The notes below the pieces were generated by a model, which was not told where the DNA came from, made no database searches, and saw nothing but the letters and a program-made list of their open reading frames with translations. The position numbers and the translations under genes are program-made. From assembly GCF_003143555.1 (NCBI RefSeq), contig NZ_CP029347.1, positions 310,001-374,000 of the forward strand: a stretch of 64,000 nt of DNA. The letters run 5' to 3'. The stretch is from Saliniradius amylolyticus. Its GTDB lineage: Bacteria; Pseudomonadota; Gammaproteobacteria; Enterobacterales; Alteromonadaceae. Below, piece by piece: positions 1-7,331 of this stretch (position 1 is the first letter of the stretch; each line of letters begins with the position of its first letter).

Positions 1-536
1 GCTGGCTTCTCTTCAAAGCCGATCATGCGAAAGTTCTCATCCACCTCAATGACCCCGAAGCGGCTGGCCTCAGCCAGAGGAACCCGTGTGGCACAGACGG
101 TCAGGTCAGCCTGTTTCTTTTCGTGGTAGCGTACTGCCTGGCGTACTTCCATCTTATAGATATGGTCTGAGCCGAAGATACACACATTGTCTGGCTCATG
201 GATTTCGATCAAACGCAGGTTCTGGTAAATGGCGTCGGCTGTTCCCTCGTACCAGCGCTTACCCATGCGCATCTGTGCTGGAATGGCGTCGATGAAATTG
301 CCGGTCAGTCCTGACAGGTACCAGGCTTGCCGTAGATGAATGTTCAACGACTGAGATTTAAACTGGGTGAGCACATAGATCTTGAGCAGGTCGGAATTGA
401 CGAAGTTGTTCAGCACAAAGTCGATCAATCGAAGGCCGCCAGCAAAGGGCACGGCGGGTTTGGTGCGGGTCTGGGTGAGCGGATAGAGGCGTGTTCCTGC
501 CCCTCCGGCCATGATCATCGCAAGGGTTCTGGACAT
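1..536 (-). CDS. glgC: Glucose-1-phosphate adenylyltransferase, N-terminal part (runs off the window)
   Basis: Makes ADP-glucose from glucose-1-phosphate and ATP, the committed step of bacterial glycogen synthesis in the cytosol. The reverse strand from the ATG at 536 encodes an N-terminus with the nucleotidyltransferase signature AGGAGTRLYPLT and a KPAVPF segment. Further on are YEGTADAIYQN, GSDHIYKM and FGVIEVDEN, in the order seen in GlgC. About 178 residues are visible against some 420 usual for the family, so the gene is truncated only by the window edge. Whether it belongs to a glg operon cannot be seen. The motif set fits GlgC better than the related sugar-phosphate nucleotidyltransferases RmlA or GalU. 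Confidence 0.9.
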   Translation of the reverse strand, partial: MSRTLAMIMAGGAGTRLYPLTQTRTKPAVPFAGGLRLIDFVLNNFVNSDLLKIYVLTQFKSQSLNIHLRQAWYLSGLTGNFIDAIPAQMRMGKRWYEGTADAIYQNLRLIEIHEPDNVCIFGSDHIYKMEVRQAVRYHEKKQADLTVCATRVPLAEASRFGVIEVDENFRMIGFEEKP

Positions 537-651
537 ATAGGCGGCTCCCGTTGTTGGTCCATCATTTGGCTGGTACAACTCAGTGTAGACAGTCAGTGTA
601 GTGCCCAAATGGATCGTTGCGCAATCACAAATGGAGCTGGCTTGATCCCAG

Positions 652-885
652 TCACGCGACCTGCGAAGCAGCCAGGCTCAAGTTCTCTAGTTGCCACTGA
701 ATCTCCCGGATCTGATGAGTGAGACTATCGCGTTCTAATTCGTATTGATAACGAAACTCGGGTTCATCCTTCATCAACTGCTCGTATTGTGTAAGCAGCG
801 GTTGAAGTTCCTGAATTCGTTGTTGAAGTGTTTTTTGGGTCTGATGGTAACCAAACTGAATAACTGAAACGTTCAACTGAGACAT
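652..885 (-). CDS. Small hypothetical coiled-coil protein (77 aa)
   Basis: I do not recognise the family. The product is almost entirely Gln/Glu/Leu-rich helix with heptad-like spacing (for example LQQRIQELQPLLTQYEQL), so a coiled coil is likely; there is no signal peptide or membrane segment. I chose the ATG at 885 rather than the one at 903 because an AGAAAGGG ribosome-binding sequence lies 7 nt before 885, inside the longer reading. It stands alone between glgC and rsmC, on the same strand as both, with about 115 and 240 bp of non-coding DNA on either side. Confidence 0.6.
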   Translation of the reverse strand: MSQLNVSVIQFGYHQTQKTLQQRIQELQPLLTQYEQLMKDEPEFRYQYELERDSLTHQIREIQWQLENLSLAASQVA

Positions 886-1123
886 AACGATACCCTTTCT
901 CAACCAGATATATTGGTAAAGAAATCAAGATTAGTGCCAATTTATTTATCTGGCTGAAGGAAGACTCTGACAATTGGGAAACCAAGGTACAGAGCGGCTA
1001 TGACAACTGGGTGACGCTAGGGTGACACTTTGGTGAAGCTCTGTTCTGGTGCAGCTAAAGCACCAAAACAGGGCTTAGTGTTTTCTTCGATATTCGCTTT
1101 CTGTTGAGAGCGATAAACACGCT

Positions 1124-2137
1124 CTAAGCCCGCTTCTCGGCGACATAGACTCGGAACTTGCTCGTCTCGGCGACGATGCTGAGGCGACTTAAATGCGCCT
1201 GCATAGTGGGGGCATACTTTAAAAAGCTATTGGCCACCAGTTGTAATTTGGCTCTTGGTGTCATTAGTGTTGGAATTCGGGCAAGAAACTGCTCGGTGAT
1301 GTCATAGTCGGTCTTAAGGCCGGTATGAAAGGGCGGGTTGGTGAGCACGGCATCGAACTGACCGCTGATACTGCTCAACCCGTCGGAGGCCAACACTTCG
1401 CCTTCCAGGCCATTGAGCGCTAGCGAGTGCTCGGAACTATACAGCGCCAGTGCGCTGACGTCACTCAGTGTTAACTCGAGTCTGGGATTGGTTTTGCCCA
1501 GATAACAGGCCACCACACCACAGCCGCAGGCAAAATCCAGTACCTTGCCCCTGGCCGGAACATCGGCGTTTTCCAGTAGCAGTTTGGTGCCGGGATCCAG
1601 CTCGCCCGCACTGAAGACACCGGGTAAATAGGCCACCTGAAACTTCTGTCCCGCCACCGACACATCCAGAGTCTTAAGCCATTGTTCAGGGGTAAAGTCT
1701 TGCGCGGGCGTCTGCAAAGGTGCCGCGTACAGTGAGCAGCGGCGCGCCGAATCCAGCTTGTTGCAAATATCGCTGTAAGGCGCGAGCAGCTTAGGCGCAC
1801 TTTTAACACCGCCCTTGTTATCGCCGATCAACACCAGAGTGCCGCCGGGTTTGATACAGCGGCTGAGATTGGCCAGCAGCATCTGAGCCAGCGCCTTGGC
1901 CTTAGGCATATAGAGCACGGCGCCGTCGTACAACTTGTCCGGCGCTACCTCAAGGCTGACACCAAAATGATGCTGCCCGGGGCCTTTTGCCTGCTGATAC
2001 AGGCGGTAGTCCAGATGGAAGCCATCGGCTTTAACCTCGGAAAAGATGGCGGCATCTTCCGGATTGGCGATTAACCAGCGACCTTCTTCATACAGGTCGG
2101 CATGGCGCAACAATAACTGACTGGGGTTGGATAACAT
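1124..2137 (-). CDS. rsmC: 16S rRNA (guanine-1207-N2)-methyltransferase
   Basis: RsmC methylates G1207 of 16S rRNA in the 30S subunit using S-adenosylmethionine. The 337-aa protein has the usual two-domain design. A degenerate N-terminal methyltransferase-like half is followed by a C-terminal catalytic half with the SAM loop VLDFACGCGVVACYLG and the catalytic NPPFHTG motif. Length matches the family (about 340 aa). Its start codon shares one base with the trmB stop (TAATG), so the two RNA methyltransferases are probably translated from one transcript. RlmG is a close relative; the overall length and C-terminal sequence favour RsmC. Confidence 0.88.
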   Translation of the reverse strand: MLSNPSQLLLRHADLYEEGRWLIANPEDAAIFSEVKADGFHLDYRLYQQAKGPGQHHFGVSLEVAPDKLYDGAVLYMPKAKALAQMLLANLSRCIKPGGTLVLIGDNKGGVKSAPKLLAPYSDICNKLDSARRCSLYAAPLQTPAQDFTPEQWLKTLDVSVAGQKFQVAYLPGVFSAGELDPGTKLLLENADVPARGKVLDFACGCGVVACYLGKTNPRLELTLSDVSALALYSSEHSLALNGLEGEVLASDGLSSISGQFDAVLTNPPFHTGLKTDYDITEQFLARIPTLMTPRAKLQLVANSFLKYAPTMQAHLSRLSIVAETSKFRVYVAEKRA

Positions 2138-2847
2138 TAGTTAACTCGCTCGAACAGCAAATCCCACACACCGTGGCCTAATCTCTGGCCGCGGCGTTCG
2201 AATTTGGTTTCGGGGCGGTAGTCAGGCTTAGGCACATAATCACTGCTGTCGGACAGGTTTTGATAGCCCTCGGCATCCTGCATCACCTCCAGCATATGCT
2301 CGGCATAGTTTTCCCAGTCCGTTGCCAGATGTAAGTGACCGCCTACTTTCAGCTTCTTGCGCAAGGTTTGGACGAAGGCAGGCTGAACGATACGGCGTTT
2401 ATGGTGGCGCTTCTTGTGCCAGGGATCGGGGAAATAAATCTGTACCCGACTCAGGCTCGCATCGGGAATGCAGTTTTCCAGCACTTCCACCGCATCGTGT
2501 TGATAGATTCGCAAATTGGAGACGTCCTGGCGCTCGGCCTCCATCAGGCAGGCACCGACACCGGGGCGGTGTACTTCGATACCAATAAAGTTGGTATCTG
2601 GCGCATCGGCGGCCATCTGCACCAGCGAATGCCCCATACCAAACCCGATTTCCAGTACCACAGGGCCTTCCTGGTCAAAGGCCTGAGTCAGATCCTGCAT
2701 CCCCTGAGCGTATTCCAGGCCCATGGTGGGCCAGTAGGTTTCAAGCGCCTTGGCCTGGCCTTTAGTCAGGCGGCCTTCGCGGGTGACAAAGCTGCGAATT
2801 TTGCGTTTGTAAATTGGCTGCTCGTTACTGGTTTCGGATTGACTCAT
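2137..2847 (-). CDS. trmB: tRNA (guanine-N7-)-methyltransferase
   Basis: TrmB makes m7G46 in the variable loop of many tRNAs. The 236-aa protein shows the SAM-binding segment [17 protein letters not shown], then [15 protein letters not shown], and the TrmB hallmark [16 protein letters not shown]. These are near-invariant in the family and the length is normal. It is the upstream gene of a two-gene unit with rsmC (one-base overlap). It starts about 180 bp from mutY, which is transcribed in the opposite direction. A second, divergent TrmB-like protein is encoded at 54918-55601. Confidence 0.95.
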   Translation of the reverse strand: MSQSETSNEQPIYKRKIRSFVTREGRLTKGQAKALETYWPTMGLEYAQGMQDLTQAFDQEGPVVLEIGFGMGHSLVQMAADAPDTNFIGIEVHRPGVGACLMEAERQDVSNLRIYQHDAVEVLENCIPDASLSRVQIYFPDPWHKKRHHKRRIVQPAFVQTLRKKLKVGGHLHLATDWENYAEHMLEVMQDAEGYQNLSDSSDYVPKPDYRPETKFERRGQRLGHGVWDLLFERVN

Positions 2848-3029
2848 GCTTTACTTACCCATTGCTGTCAGCGGATTGGTTGCGATGGTGACACCATATT
2901 GAGCGGCCGGGCCACTGTGGAAAATATCACCATCCGCCGGTGAGCGCGTATTATGCCCACCCCGCGGCACAATACAAGCGCTAGCTGGCTTTGTTATCAT
3001 AGCCACAGTTTTGTTAGCGGAACCTCGAT

Positions 3030-4085
3030 GTGAACGCCAATCTTAGCTTCGCCAACCGTATCCTGAGCTGGTTTGATGACCATGGTCGCAAGACTCTGCC
3101 CTGGCAGCAGAGTAAAACGCCGTACTCGGTGTGGATCTCCGAGATTATGCTGCAGCAAACCCAGGTGACCACGGTCATTCCCTATTATCAGGCCTTTATG
3201 GCGCGCTTCCCCACCGTGCAGGCACTGGCTGAAGCACCGCAGGATGATGTGCTGCACCACTGGACCGGCCTTGGCTATTATGCCCGGGCGCGCAATCTGC
3301 ACAAGGCGGCCAAGGTGATTGTGGCGGAGTTTGACGGTCAGTTTCCCAAGACGCTGGAAGAGGTACAAAGTCTGCCCGGCATTGGCCGTTCTACTGCGGG
3401 CGCCATCCTGTCGCTGGCCTGTGGCCAGCATCATGCGATCCTGGATGGCAATGTGAAGCGGGTGCTGGCAAGGCACCAGGCGGTGGAAGGCTGGCCGGGT
3501 AAGAAGGCGGTGGAAAATCGCCTGTGGCAACTGGCCGAGCAGCGCACCCCGACCGAGCGGGTGGCCGATTATAATCAGGCCATGATGGATCTGGGCGCCA
3601 GCTTGTGCAGCCGCACCAGACCGGGCTGCGAAGATTGCCCGGTTAATCAGGACTGCATCGCCTATGCCGAGGGGCGACAGGCTGAATTTCCCGGTAAAAA
3701 GCCCAAGACGGCCAAGCCGGTTAAGCAAACCATTATGCTGCTGCCCGTTTGGCAGCAACAGGTGCTGTTATACAAGCGCCCCCCGTCCGGCATTTGGGGC
3801 GGGCTCTGGGGCTTTTATGAGGCAACCTCTGATAACGATATGAAGGAACAGGCGCACCTTTTAGGGTTAAAGGACTACCAGACTGAAACGCTGGCAGGCT
3901 TTCGTCATACCTTCAGTCATTTTCATCTGGATATTACCCCGGTGTTGTTAAAGCTCAACCAGCCCCCACAACTTGCGGTGCGCGAAGAGGGACAGTGCTG
4001 GTATGATCTAAACGCACCGGAGAACTTGGGGCTGGCCGCGCCAACCAAGACACTTTTTAGTACACTCAAGGGCAATCTCGCCTAA
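3030..4085 (+). CDS. mutY: Adenine DNA glycosylase
   Basis: MutY removes adenine mispaired with 8-oxoguanine. The HhH-GPD core is intact: catalytic Glu38 ([16 protein letters not shown]), helix-hairpin-helix [13 protein letters not shown], Asp139 in [12 protein letters not shown]. The iron-sulphur ligands C193, C200, C203 and C209 have the C-X6-C-X2-C-X5-C spacing. A C-terminal NUDIX-like domain follows ([25 protein letters not shown]). The start is GTG at 3030; it aligns with known MutY N-termini. Two bases upstream is an ATG immediately followed by TGA, overlapping the start. yggX follows 10 bp downstream, the usual mutY-yggX pairing. Confidence 0.96.
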   Translation: MNANLSFANRILSWFDDHGRKTLPWQQSKTPYSVWISEIMLQQTQVTTVIPYYQAFMARFPTVQALAEAPQDDVLHHWTGLGYYARARNLHKAAKVIVAEFDGQFPKTLEEVQSLPGIGRSTAGAILSLACGQHHAILDGNVKRVLARHQAVEGWPGKKAVENRLWQLAEQRTPTERVADYNQAMMDLGASLCSRTRPGCEDCPVNQDCIAYAEGRQAEFPGKKPKTAKPVKQTIMLLPVWQQQVLLYKRPPSGIWGGLWGFYEATSDNDMKEQAHLLGLKDYQTETLAGFRHTFSHFHLDITPVLLKLNQPPQLAVREEGQCWYDLNAPENLGLAAPTKTLFSTLKGNLA

Positions 4086-4095
4086 AGGAGCCATT

Positions 4096-4368
4096 ATGAG
4101 CCGAATGATTTATTGTCAGTACCTGAAAAAAGACGCCGAAGGGCTCGACTTTCAACTCTACCCCGGTGACCTGGGCAAACGGATTTTCGACAATATCTCC
4201 AAGGAAGCCTGGGCCGAGTGGCAGAAGAAGCAGACCATGCTGATTAATGAGAAGAAGCTCAATATGATGGACCCGCAGGACAGGGCGTTTTTAGAGAAAG
4301 AGATGGAAGCCTTTCTGTTCGAAGGCAAAGAGGTACAAATCGACGGTTATGTGCCGCCGGAGAGCTGA
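4096..4368 (+). CDS. yggX: Probable Fe(2+)-trafficking / oxidative damage protection protein
   Basis: YggX is a small cytosolic protein linked to iron traffic and protection of Fe-S clusters under oxidative stress. The 90-aa product begins [19 protein letters not shown], with the conserved Cys at position 7, and carries [17 protein letters not shown] and KKLNMM, all family hallmarks at the usual length. The AAAGGAG ribosome-binding site precedes the ATG. It follows mutY directly and is likely co-transcribed with it; MutY is itself an Fe-S enzyme. Confidence 0.95.
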   Translation: MSRMIYCQYLKKDAEGLDFQLYPGDLGKRIFDNISKEAWAEWQKKQTMLINEKKLNMMDPQDRAFLEKEMEAFLFEGKEVQIDGYVPPES

Positions 4369-4509
4369 ATTTGGTGACCAATTGGCAGTAAAACGCACCA
4401 AATTGGCTAAAGCTTGCGCAAAGAGTCACAAAGTCTTAAAAATGGGTTGACTCCGAGGGCCAGAAACCGTTTAATACGCACCCACAGCGCAACGCGCTCA
4501 CAAAATTTC

Positions 4510-4585
4510 GCCCGGATAGCTCAGTCGGTAGAGCAGAGGATTGAAAATCCTCGTGTCGGTGGTTCGATTCCGCCTCCGGGCACCA
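4510..4585 (+). tRNA. tRNA-Phe (GAA)
   Basis: A complete 76-nt tRNA with encoded CCA. The acceptor stem GCCCGGA pairs with TCCGGGC, the D-arm contains AGCTCAGTCGGTAGAGC, the anticodon stem GAGGA/TCCTC encloses loop TTGAAAA giving anticodon GAA, and the T-arm carries GGTTCGATTCC. It is the insertion target of the island: its last 46 bases plus one are repeated exactly at 16378-16424. Confidence 0.97.
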
Positions 4586-4586
4586 T
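4540..4586 (+). repeat. attL: 47-bp direct repeat in tRNA-Phe 3' half
   Basis: The segment from the anticodon loop to one base past CCA is identical to 16378-16424. The match starts at ATTGAAAATCC and ends at GGGCACCAT; the base before it differs between copies. This is the standard footprint of a tyrosine integrase that inserts into a tRNA gene and rebuilds its 3' end. Confidence 0.93.
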
Positions 4587-4596
4587 TCTTACATCA

Positions 4597-4626
4597 AGCC
4601 CTGCAAGCATTTGCGGGGTTTTTTGT
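4597..4626 (+). terminator. Rho-independent terminator after tRNA-Phe
   Basis: A GC stem (CCCTGCAA against TTTGCGGGG) with a short loop is followed by TTTTTT. It lies on the island side of the attL junction, so the island supplies a new terminator for the target tRNA; the presumed original one follows attR at about 16432-16460. Confidence 0.8.
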
Positions 4627-4676
4627 ATCTGGTCGCCGGTCCCGACTTTCCAAATAAATCCAGTTTTTCCAAAAAA

Positions 4677-5663
4677 CTACTTTGACGGCTTCACTCTCGT
4701 GGGCAGCAGCCTGTAGTTTCGCAAAGTTGTTTTAACACTTTCATGCCCTAAGAGCAATTTGGCGTGTTCCAGGTCTATCTCGCTGGCGGTCTTCTTGCGA
4801 ATGTCTCTTTCTTGAAAGCGCTCTTCAAGCACACCTTCTTCCAGTGCTTTGACCATCCATCGATGCCAGATACTACGAAAGCCATCCGCCGTGTAAGGTT
4901 GACCTTGACGAGTTGAGAACAGATAAAGACTTTTGACTTTGCCAGATTGCCCACGAATTTTATCCACGGTGGCCTTAAATTGATCTGACCATTCAAACAG
5001 GAATTTTTTACCCGTTCTTTTTTCTGTCTTGCTCATGCCTGTCAGCAGACCTTCCTCGATAAATGAATCAAAGCGAAGCGCGAGCATGTCAGTCTGTCTC
5101 AGCCCCGTCAGGCATTTTAAATCGATATACAGTGACAGCCACTGGGGAATGAAGCTCTTAAAGGCGGCCAACTCCTCGTCTGACACGTACCGTTGCCGTG
5201 GACGCTCAGGGTTCTTCTTCACGTCACGACAAGGATTGGCCTCTAGAGCGCCCCAGCGAATACCTTTTGTGAAGATGGAGCTGAGCAGTGATATCTCGCG
5301 GTTTACTCTCACAGGCGCTGTCTGGCTCCGATAGTCGATGTATTCGTAAATGGTCACGGGTGTAACATCTCGTGGGTCCATTTCATTGAATGCCGCTCTA
5401 AGTAGCTTCGCGGCCGCTATTTCACTCTTGTATGTTGTCGGTGCATTATTGGGTGACACCTCGACCATGTATCGGTCGATCAGCTCTCCCATAGTGCGAA
5501 TCGCTCGTTGTGATGGCACAAGCTTGTGATATTTGGCCATCGCCTTGGGGAGTGATTTGCCTAAGTTGGTCCATTTGTTGTCTTTGTCTACTAGGTAGTA
5601 GGTTCCTTTGTGGTGATACATGCGCTCCGGCAAGTGACCACCACTTTTTCGCTTTCTGCCCAT
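4677..5663 (-). CDS. Tyrosine integrase (phage/island type)
   Basis: A site-specific recombinase expected to catalyse integration at the adjacent tRNA-Phe. The 328-aa protein has an N-terminal Arm/SAM-like portion. Its catalytic domain shows the first Arg in CLTGLRQTDML, a Lys-rich beta-hairpin (KTEKRTGKK), the second Arg box RDIRKKTASE (the usual His of HxxR is Arg here), LLLGHESV, and the nucleophile Tyr in LRNYRLLP. It reads toward the tRNA and ends about 90 bp from attL. The DUF4224 gene lies 2 bp upstream and is probably co-transcribed. Confidence 0.92.
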   Translation of the reverse strand: MGRKRKSGGHLPERMYHHKGTYYLVDKDNKWTNLGKSLPKAMAKYHKLVPSQRAIRTMGELIDRYMVEVSPNNAPTTYKSEIAAAKLLRAAFNEMDPRDVTPVTIYEYIDYRSQTAPVRVNREISLLSSIFTKGIRWGALEANPCRDVKKNPERPRQRYVSDEELAAFKSFIPQWLSLYIDLKCLTGLRQTDMLALRFDSFIEEGLLTGMSKTEKRTGKKFLFEWSDQFKATVDKIRGQSGKVKSLYLFSTRQGQPYTADGFRSIWHRWMVKALEEGVLEERFQERDIRKKTASEIDLEHAKLLLGHESVKTTLRNYRLLPTRVKPSK

Positions 5664-5665
5664 AT

Positions 5666-5911
5666 TTACCTCGCTTTTGCTTCGTGAAGAGATTTTAGGT
5701 TGATGGAGTGAGTGCGCCGCTTTGGCGATTTAGAAATCGATAGGGCGTCTTCAACACTTGAACGAAGTACAATGGGCGCTCCCAGTCGATTGACTTCAAA
5801 TGGAATGCCAAAGTCTTGCAACTGCTGAACTTGCAGCGATTTCTTCTTATAGCCTGTAAGCTCTTGTAGCTCATCTCTTGATATGAACACAGCCGTTACC
5901 CTCTTCACCAA
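5666..5911 (-). CDS. DUF4224-like protein upstream of the integrase
   Basis: An 81-aa protein with the layout typical of DUF4224 proteins: FISRDELQELTGYKKKSLQVQ, then QDFGIPFEVNRLGAPIVLRS. Such proteins commonly sit just before phage-type integrase genes and may be small DNA-binding partners, but no function is established that I can cite. The C-terminal 25 residues are basic (KSPKRRTHS). It ends 2 bp before the integrase start. An excisionase-like role is an inference from position only. Confidence 0.75.
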   Translation of the reverse strand: MVKRVTAVFISRDELQELTGYKKKSLQVQQLQDFGIPFEVNRLGAPIVLRSSVEDALSISKSPKRRTHSINLKSLHEAKAR

Positions 5912-5957
5912 ACAGCGACAAAGGGATTGTGACGAACGGCAAAATAAAATTCTCAGA

Positions 5958-5988
5958 AAAGCCCCCCTAAGTGAGTCGGGGTTTTTTA
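5958..5988. terminator. Probable terminator between small-protein operon and integrase unit
   Basis: CCCCC and GGGG form a stem with a run of six T on the plus strand and AAAA on the other side, so it could work in both directions. It would end transcripts from the minus-strand small-protein operon (6667 to 6140) before the DUF4224-integrase pair. Confidence 0.6.
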
Positions 5989-6139
5989 TTTATACTTTGT
6001 TGAGTTTATGTTTCTGATTTATATGGATATTGAAGTCCTGCGCTTTTATTTGGTTAGCAACAGGCATACTTAACCAAGCATATATTTGGACGATTGATGC
6101 TCTGAATCGGCTAGATCCAGACTTTGGTAGGCTAATCGT

Positions 6140-6250
6140 TCACCGAAGTTCGTTCTGCTCTTCTGATTGAGCTCGGTGGAATAGAACAGCAAAAAATACC
6201 ACTGTTCCCAATATCAATGTGCAGCCAGCAAATACAGGGGCCATAGTCAT
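6140..6250 (-). CDS. Very small predicted membrane protein (36 aa)
   Basis: Unknown family. From the ATG at 6250 the reading begins MTMAPVFAGCTLILGTVVFF, a single hydrophobic segment over nearly the whole N-terminal half, and ends in a charged tail (HRAQSEEQNELR). Its ATG overlaps the stop codon of the 39-aa gene upstream (ATGA), and a GGGAG sequence precedes it, so translational coupling is likely. A second ATG at 6244 is an alternative start. Being short, it could be fortuitous; the overlap, ribosome-binding site and membrane character make it plausible. Confidence 0.5.
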   Translation of the reverse strand: MTMAPVFAGCTLILGTVVFFAVLFHRAQSEEQNELR

Positions 6251-6366
6251 ATTCTCCCTTCTCTAATTGCTTCAAAAAGATCATGTTTGAGCCTGTCGTA
6301 ACGGCGGCTAGATCGAATGGCTAAAACCATCAATACCCACATTTGAAACCAATCGTATGGAGTCAT
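6247..6366 (-). CDS. Very small predicted membrane protein (39 aa)
   Basis: Unknown family. The start at 6366 is preceded by AGAGGCG at good spacing. The product begins MTPYDWFQMWVLMVLAIRSS, a short amphipathic or membrane-inserting helix, followed by a strongly charged tail (RRYDRLKHDLFEAIREGRI). It is the second of three tiny genes on this strand and its stop overlaps the next start. The palindrome at 6433-6456 lies 67 bp upstream. Confidence 0.5.
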   Translation of the reverse strand: MTPYDWFQMWVLMVLAIRSSRRYDRLKHDLFEAIREGRI

Positions 6367-6432
6367 CGTTACGCCTCTAAAAGCAGTATAGCCGGTACGC
6401 GGGGAGGAGAGTGCTAGCCACAAACCGCCAAT

Positions 6433-6456
6433 CCCAATTTGGCATGCCAAATTGGG
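6433..6456. repeat. Palindrome copy 1, core AATTTGGCATGCCAAATT
   Basis: A perfect 24-nt palindrome (CCC before and GGG after the 18-nt core), directly after the stop codon of the 69-aa gene and upstream of the 39-aa gene. The same core recurs at 6683-6706 and, one base shorter, at 12403-12419. Confidence 0.85.
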
Positions 6457-6457
6457 C

Positions 6458-6667
6458 TTAGTAGTAGGTGTCGTACAACTCACCTCTGGCTTGAGCATCC
6501 TCTGCTTCAGAACGGCTCATATGCTCACCATCGGCAATGATATTGCCCATACCATCATCCATCTGATCAAGTTGATCACTCTTTTCTGATGACTGGCCAT
6601 CATCGGAAAACAAGCTCAATAACACGAAGACCGCCCCCACCACTACACACACAAACGTTTCCAGCAT
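6458..6667 (-). CDS. Small predicted membrane protein (69 aa)
   Basis: Unknown family. With the start at 6667 (AGAGGA seven bases before it; an ATG at 6673 is too close to that site) the product begins MLETFVCVVVGAVFVLLSLF, one clear membrane helix. An acidic, Asp/Ser-rich cytosolic or periplasmic tail ends in DTYY. It is the first gene of the minus-strand cluster and faces the XRE regulator across a 117-bp spacer that holds two CTAAG-N5-CTTAG operators and a palindrome. Confidence 0.55.
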   Translation of the reverse strand: MLETFVCVVVGAVFVLLSLFSDDGQSSEKSDQLDQMDDGMGNIIADGEHMSRSEAEDAQARGELYDTYY

Positions 6668-6682
6668 CAGCATTTCCTCTGC

Positions 6683-6706
6683 TTCAATTTGGCATGCCAA
6701 ATTGAA
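6683..6706. repeat. Palindrome copy 2, core AATTTGGCATGCCAAATT
   Basis: A perfect 24-nt palindrome located 16 bp upstream of the start of the 69-aa membrane protein gene, between its start codon and the CTAAG operators. It would lie in the 5' untranslated region or promoter of that gene. Confidence 0.85.
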
Positions 6707-6708
6707 AG

Positions 6709-6723
6709 CTAAGTATTCCTTAG
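6709..6723. promoter_or_regulatory. Operator-like inverted repeat CTAAG-N5-CTTAG (copy 1)
   Basis: CTAAGTATTCCTTAG. An identical half-site arrangement recurs at 6743-6757, 34 bp away, about three helical turns. Both are in the spacer between the divergent 69-aa gene and the XRE regulator, the expected place for the regulator's own operators. Confidence 0.6.
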
Positions 6724-6742
6724 TATCTAGGCTTTATTAAAG

Positions 6743-6757
6743 CTAAGAAAATCTTAG
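6743..6757. promoter_or_regulatory. Operator-like inverted repeat CTAAG-N5-CTTAG (copy 2)
   Basis: CTAAGAAAATCTTAG, 28 bp before the presumed TTG start of the XRE gene. A third inverted repeat, GCTTTA-T-TAAAGC, lies just before it at 6731-6743. Confidence 0.6.
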
Positions 6758-6784
6758 TTTTCAATAGCGGATGTCTTACACCAC

Positions 6785-7057
6785 TTGAAAACTAATGATG
6801 GTTCGCCGTTTCCCATACGGCTAAAGCAAGCACGAACGAGACTTGGTCTGTCCCAAAAGCGACTAGGCATACTGGCGGGGATGGATAAGTTTGTTGCGTC
6901 TGCACGCATGAACCAGTACGAACGTGGTGTTCATACCCCAGACTTTAAAATGGTAGTGGCGCTCAGTGAGGTGCTCGAAGTGCCAACCGCCTTCTTGTTC
7001 TGTGTCGAAGACGACTTGGCAGAGAAGATATTGGATTGGTCGTCGCAACGTGTATAA
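6785..7057 (+). CDS. XRE-family HTH transcriptional regulator (90 aa)
   Basis: A Cro/CI-type DNA-binding protein. The helix-turn-helix runs through IRLKQARTRLGLSQKRLG, then an extended turn with MNQYERGVHTPDFKMVVAL and VLEVPTAFLF, the standard XRE layout, followed by a short acidic tail. No ATG is available before residue 33, so a TTG at 6785 is the likely start; I see no strong ribosome-binding site, so the start is uncertain. It is divergent from the three small membrane protein genes and probably represses one or both directions through the CTAAG repeats. Confidence 0.85.
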   Translation: MKTNDGSPFPIRLKQARTRLGLSQKRLGILAGMDKFVASARMNQYERGVHTPDFKMVVALSEVLEVPTAFLFCVEDDLAEKILDWSSQRV

Positions 7058-7187
7058 GACGGAAGCTGTTCACTCATCACCCGACAGACTTCTTACTCGG
7101 ATTAACACTTGGTACTGACGGTCAACAAACAGCAGACATTGGACTTTCTGACCTGAGAGGGTAATCTAGCTTTTAAGGAAGCTGACC

Positions 7188-7216
7188 TTGCACGGTTGGG
7201 ATAAGATGCTTTTAAG
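7188..7216 (+). promoter_or_regulatory. Putative promoter of the tRNA-like gene
   Basis: TTGCAC at 7188-7193, a 17-bp spacer, and TTTAAG at 7211-7216, ending 10 bp before the first base of the tRNA-like gene. The -10 is weak, but spacing and position fit a start at about 7225. Confidence 0.4.
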
Positions 7217-7226
7217 CGGAAAATTT

Positions 7227-7316
7227 GGTGCTGTCGTCTAGTGGCCTAAGACGCCCGCCGATTATGTCGGTTTGTGAAAGCGGGAAACTGAGGTTCGAAC
7301 CCTCACGGCACCACCA
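7227..7316 (+). tRNA. tRNA-like gene with a disrupted anticodon arm (90 nt, encoded CCA)
   Basis: Three of four cloverleaf arms are intact. The acceptor GGTGCTG (7227-7233) pairs with CGGCACC (7306-7312) with one G-U; the D-arm is GTCT/AGAC with loop AGTGGCCTA; the T-arm is TGAGG/CCTCA with loop TTCGAAC; then comes A plus encoded CCA. The anticodon stem CCCGC (7254-7258) can pair with GCGGG (7280-7284), but 21 nt lie between. They contain a small hairpin CCGA-TTATG-TCGG and then TTGTGAA. Removing the 12 nt 7259-7270 restores a 7-nt loop with anticodon GTG (His-type). The extra G at -1 and C73 of true tRNA-His are absent. It is either a degenerate tRNA or a deliberate mimic. Confidence 0.6.
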
Positions 7317-7331
7317 TTACATGAGTAAGTT

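Noticed and set aside
336-722. 128-codon plus-strand reading
   Set aside because: Antisense to the 5' end of glgC and composed of its reverse complement; no support.
764-985. 73-codon reading on the minus strand upstream of the coiled-coil gene
   Set aside because: Overlaps the better-supported 652-885 gene in another frame, no ribosome-binding site, no protein-like pattern.
2997-3758. 253-codon reading antisense to mutY
   Set aside because: Wholly contained within mutY, which has complete catalytic motifs.
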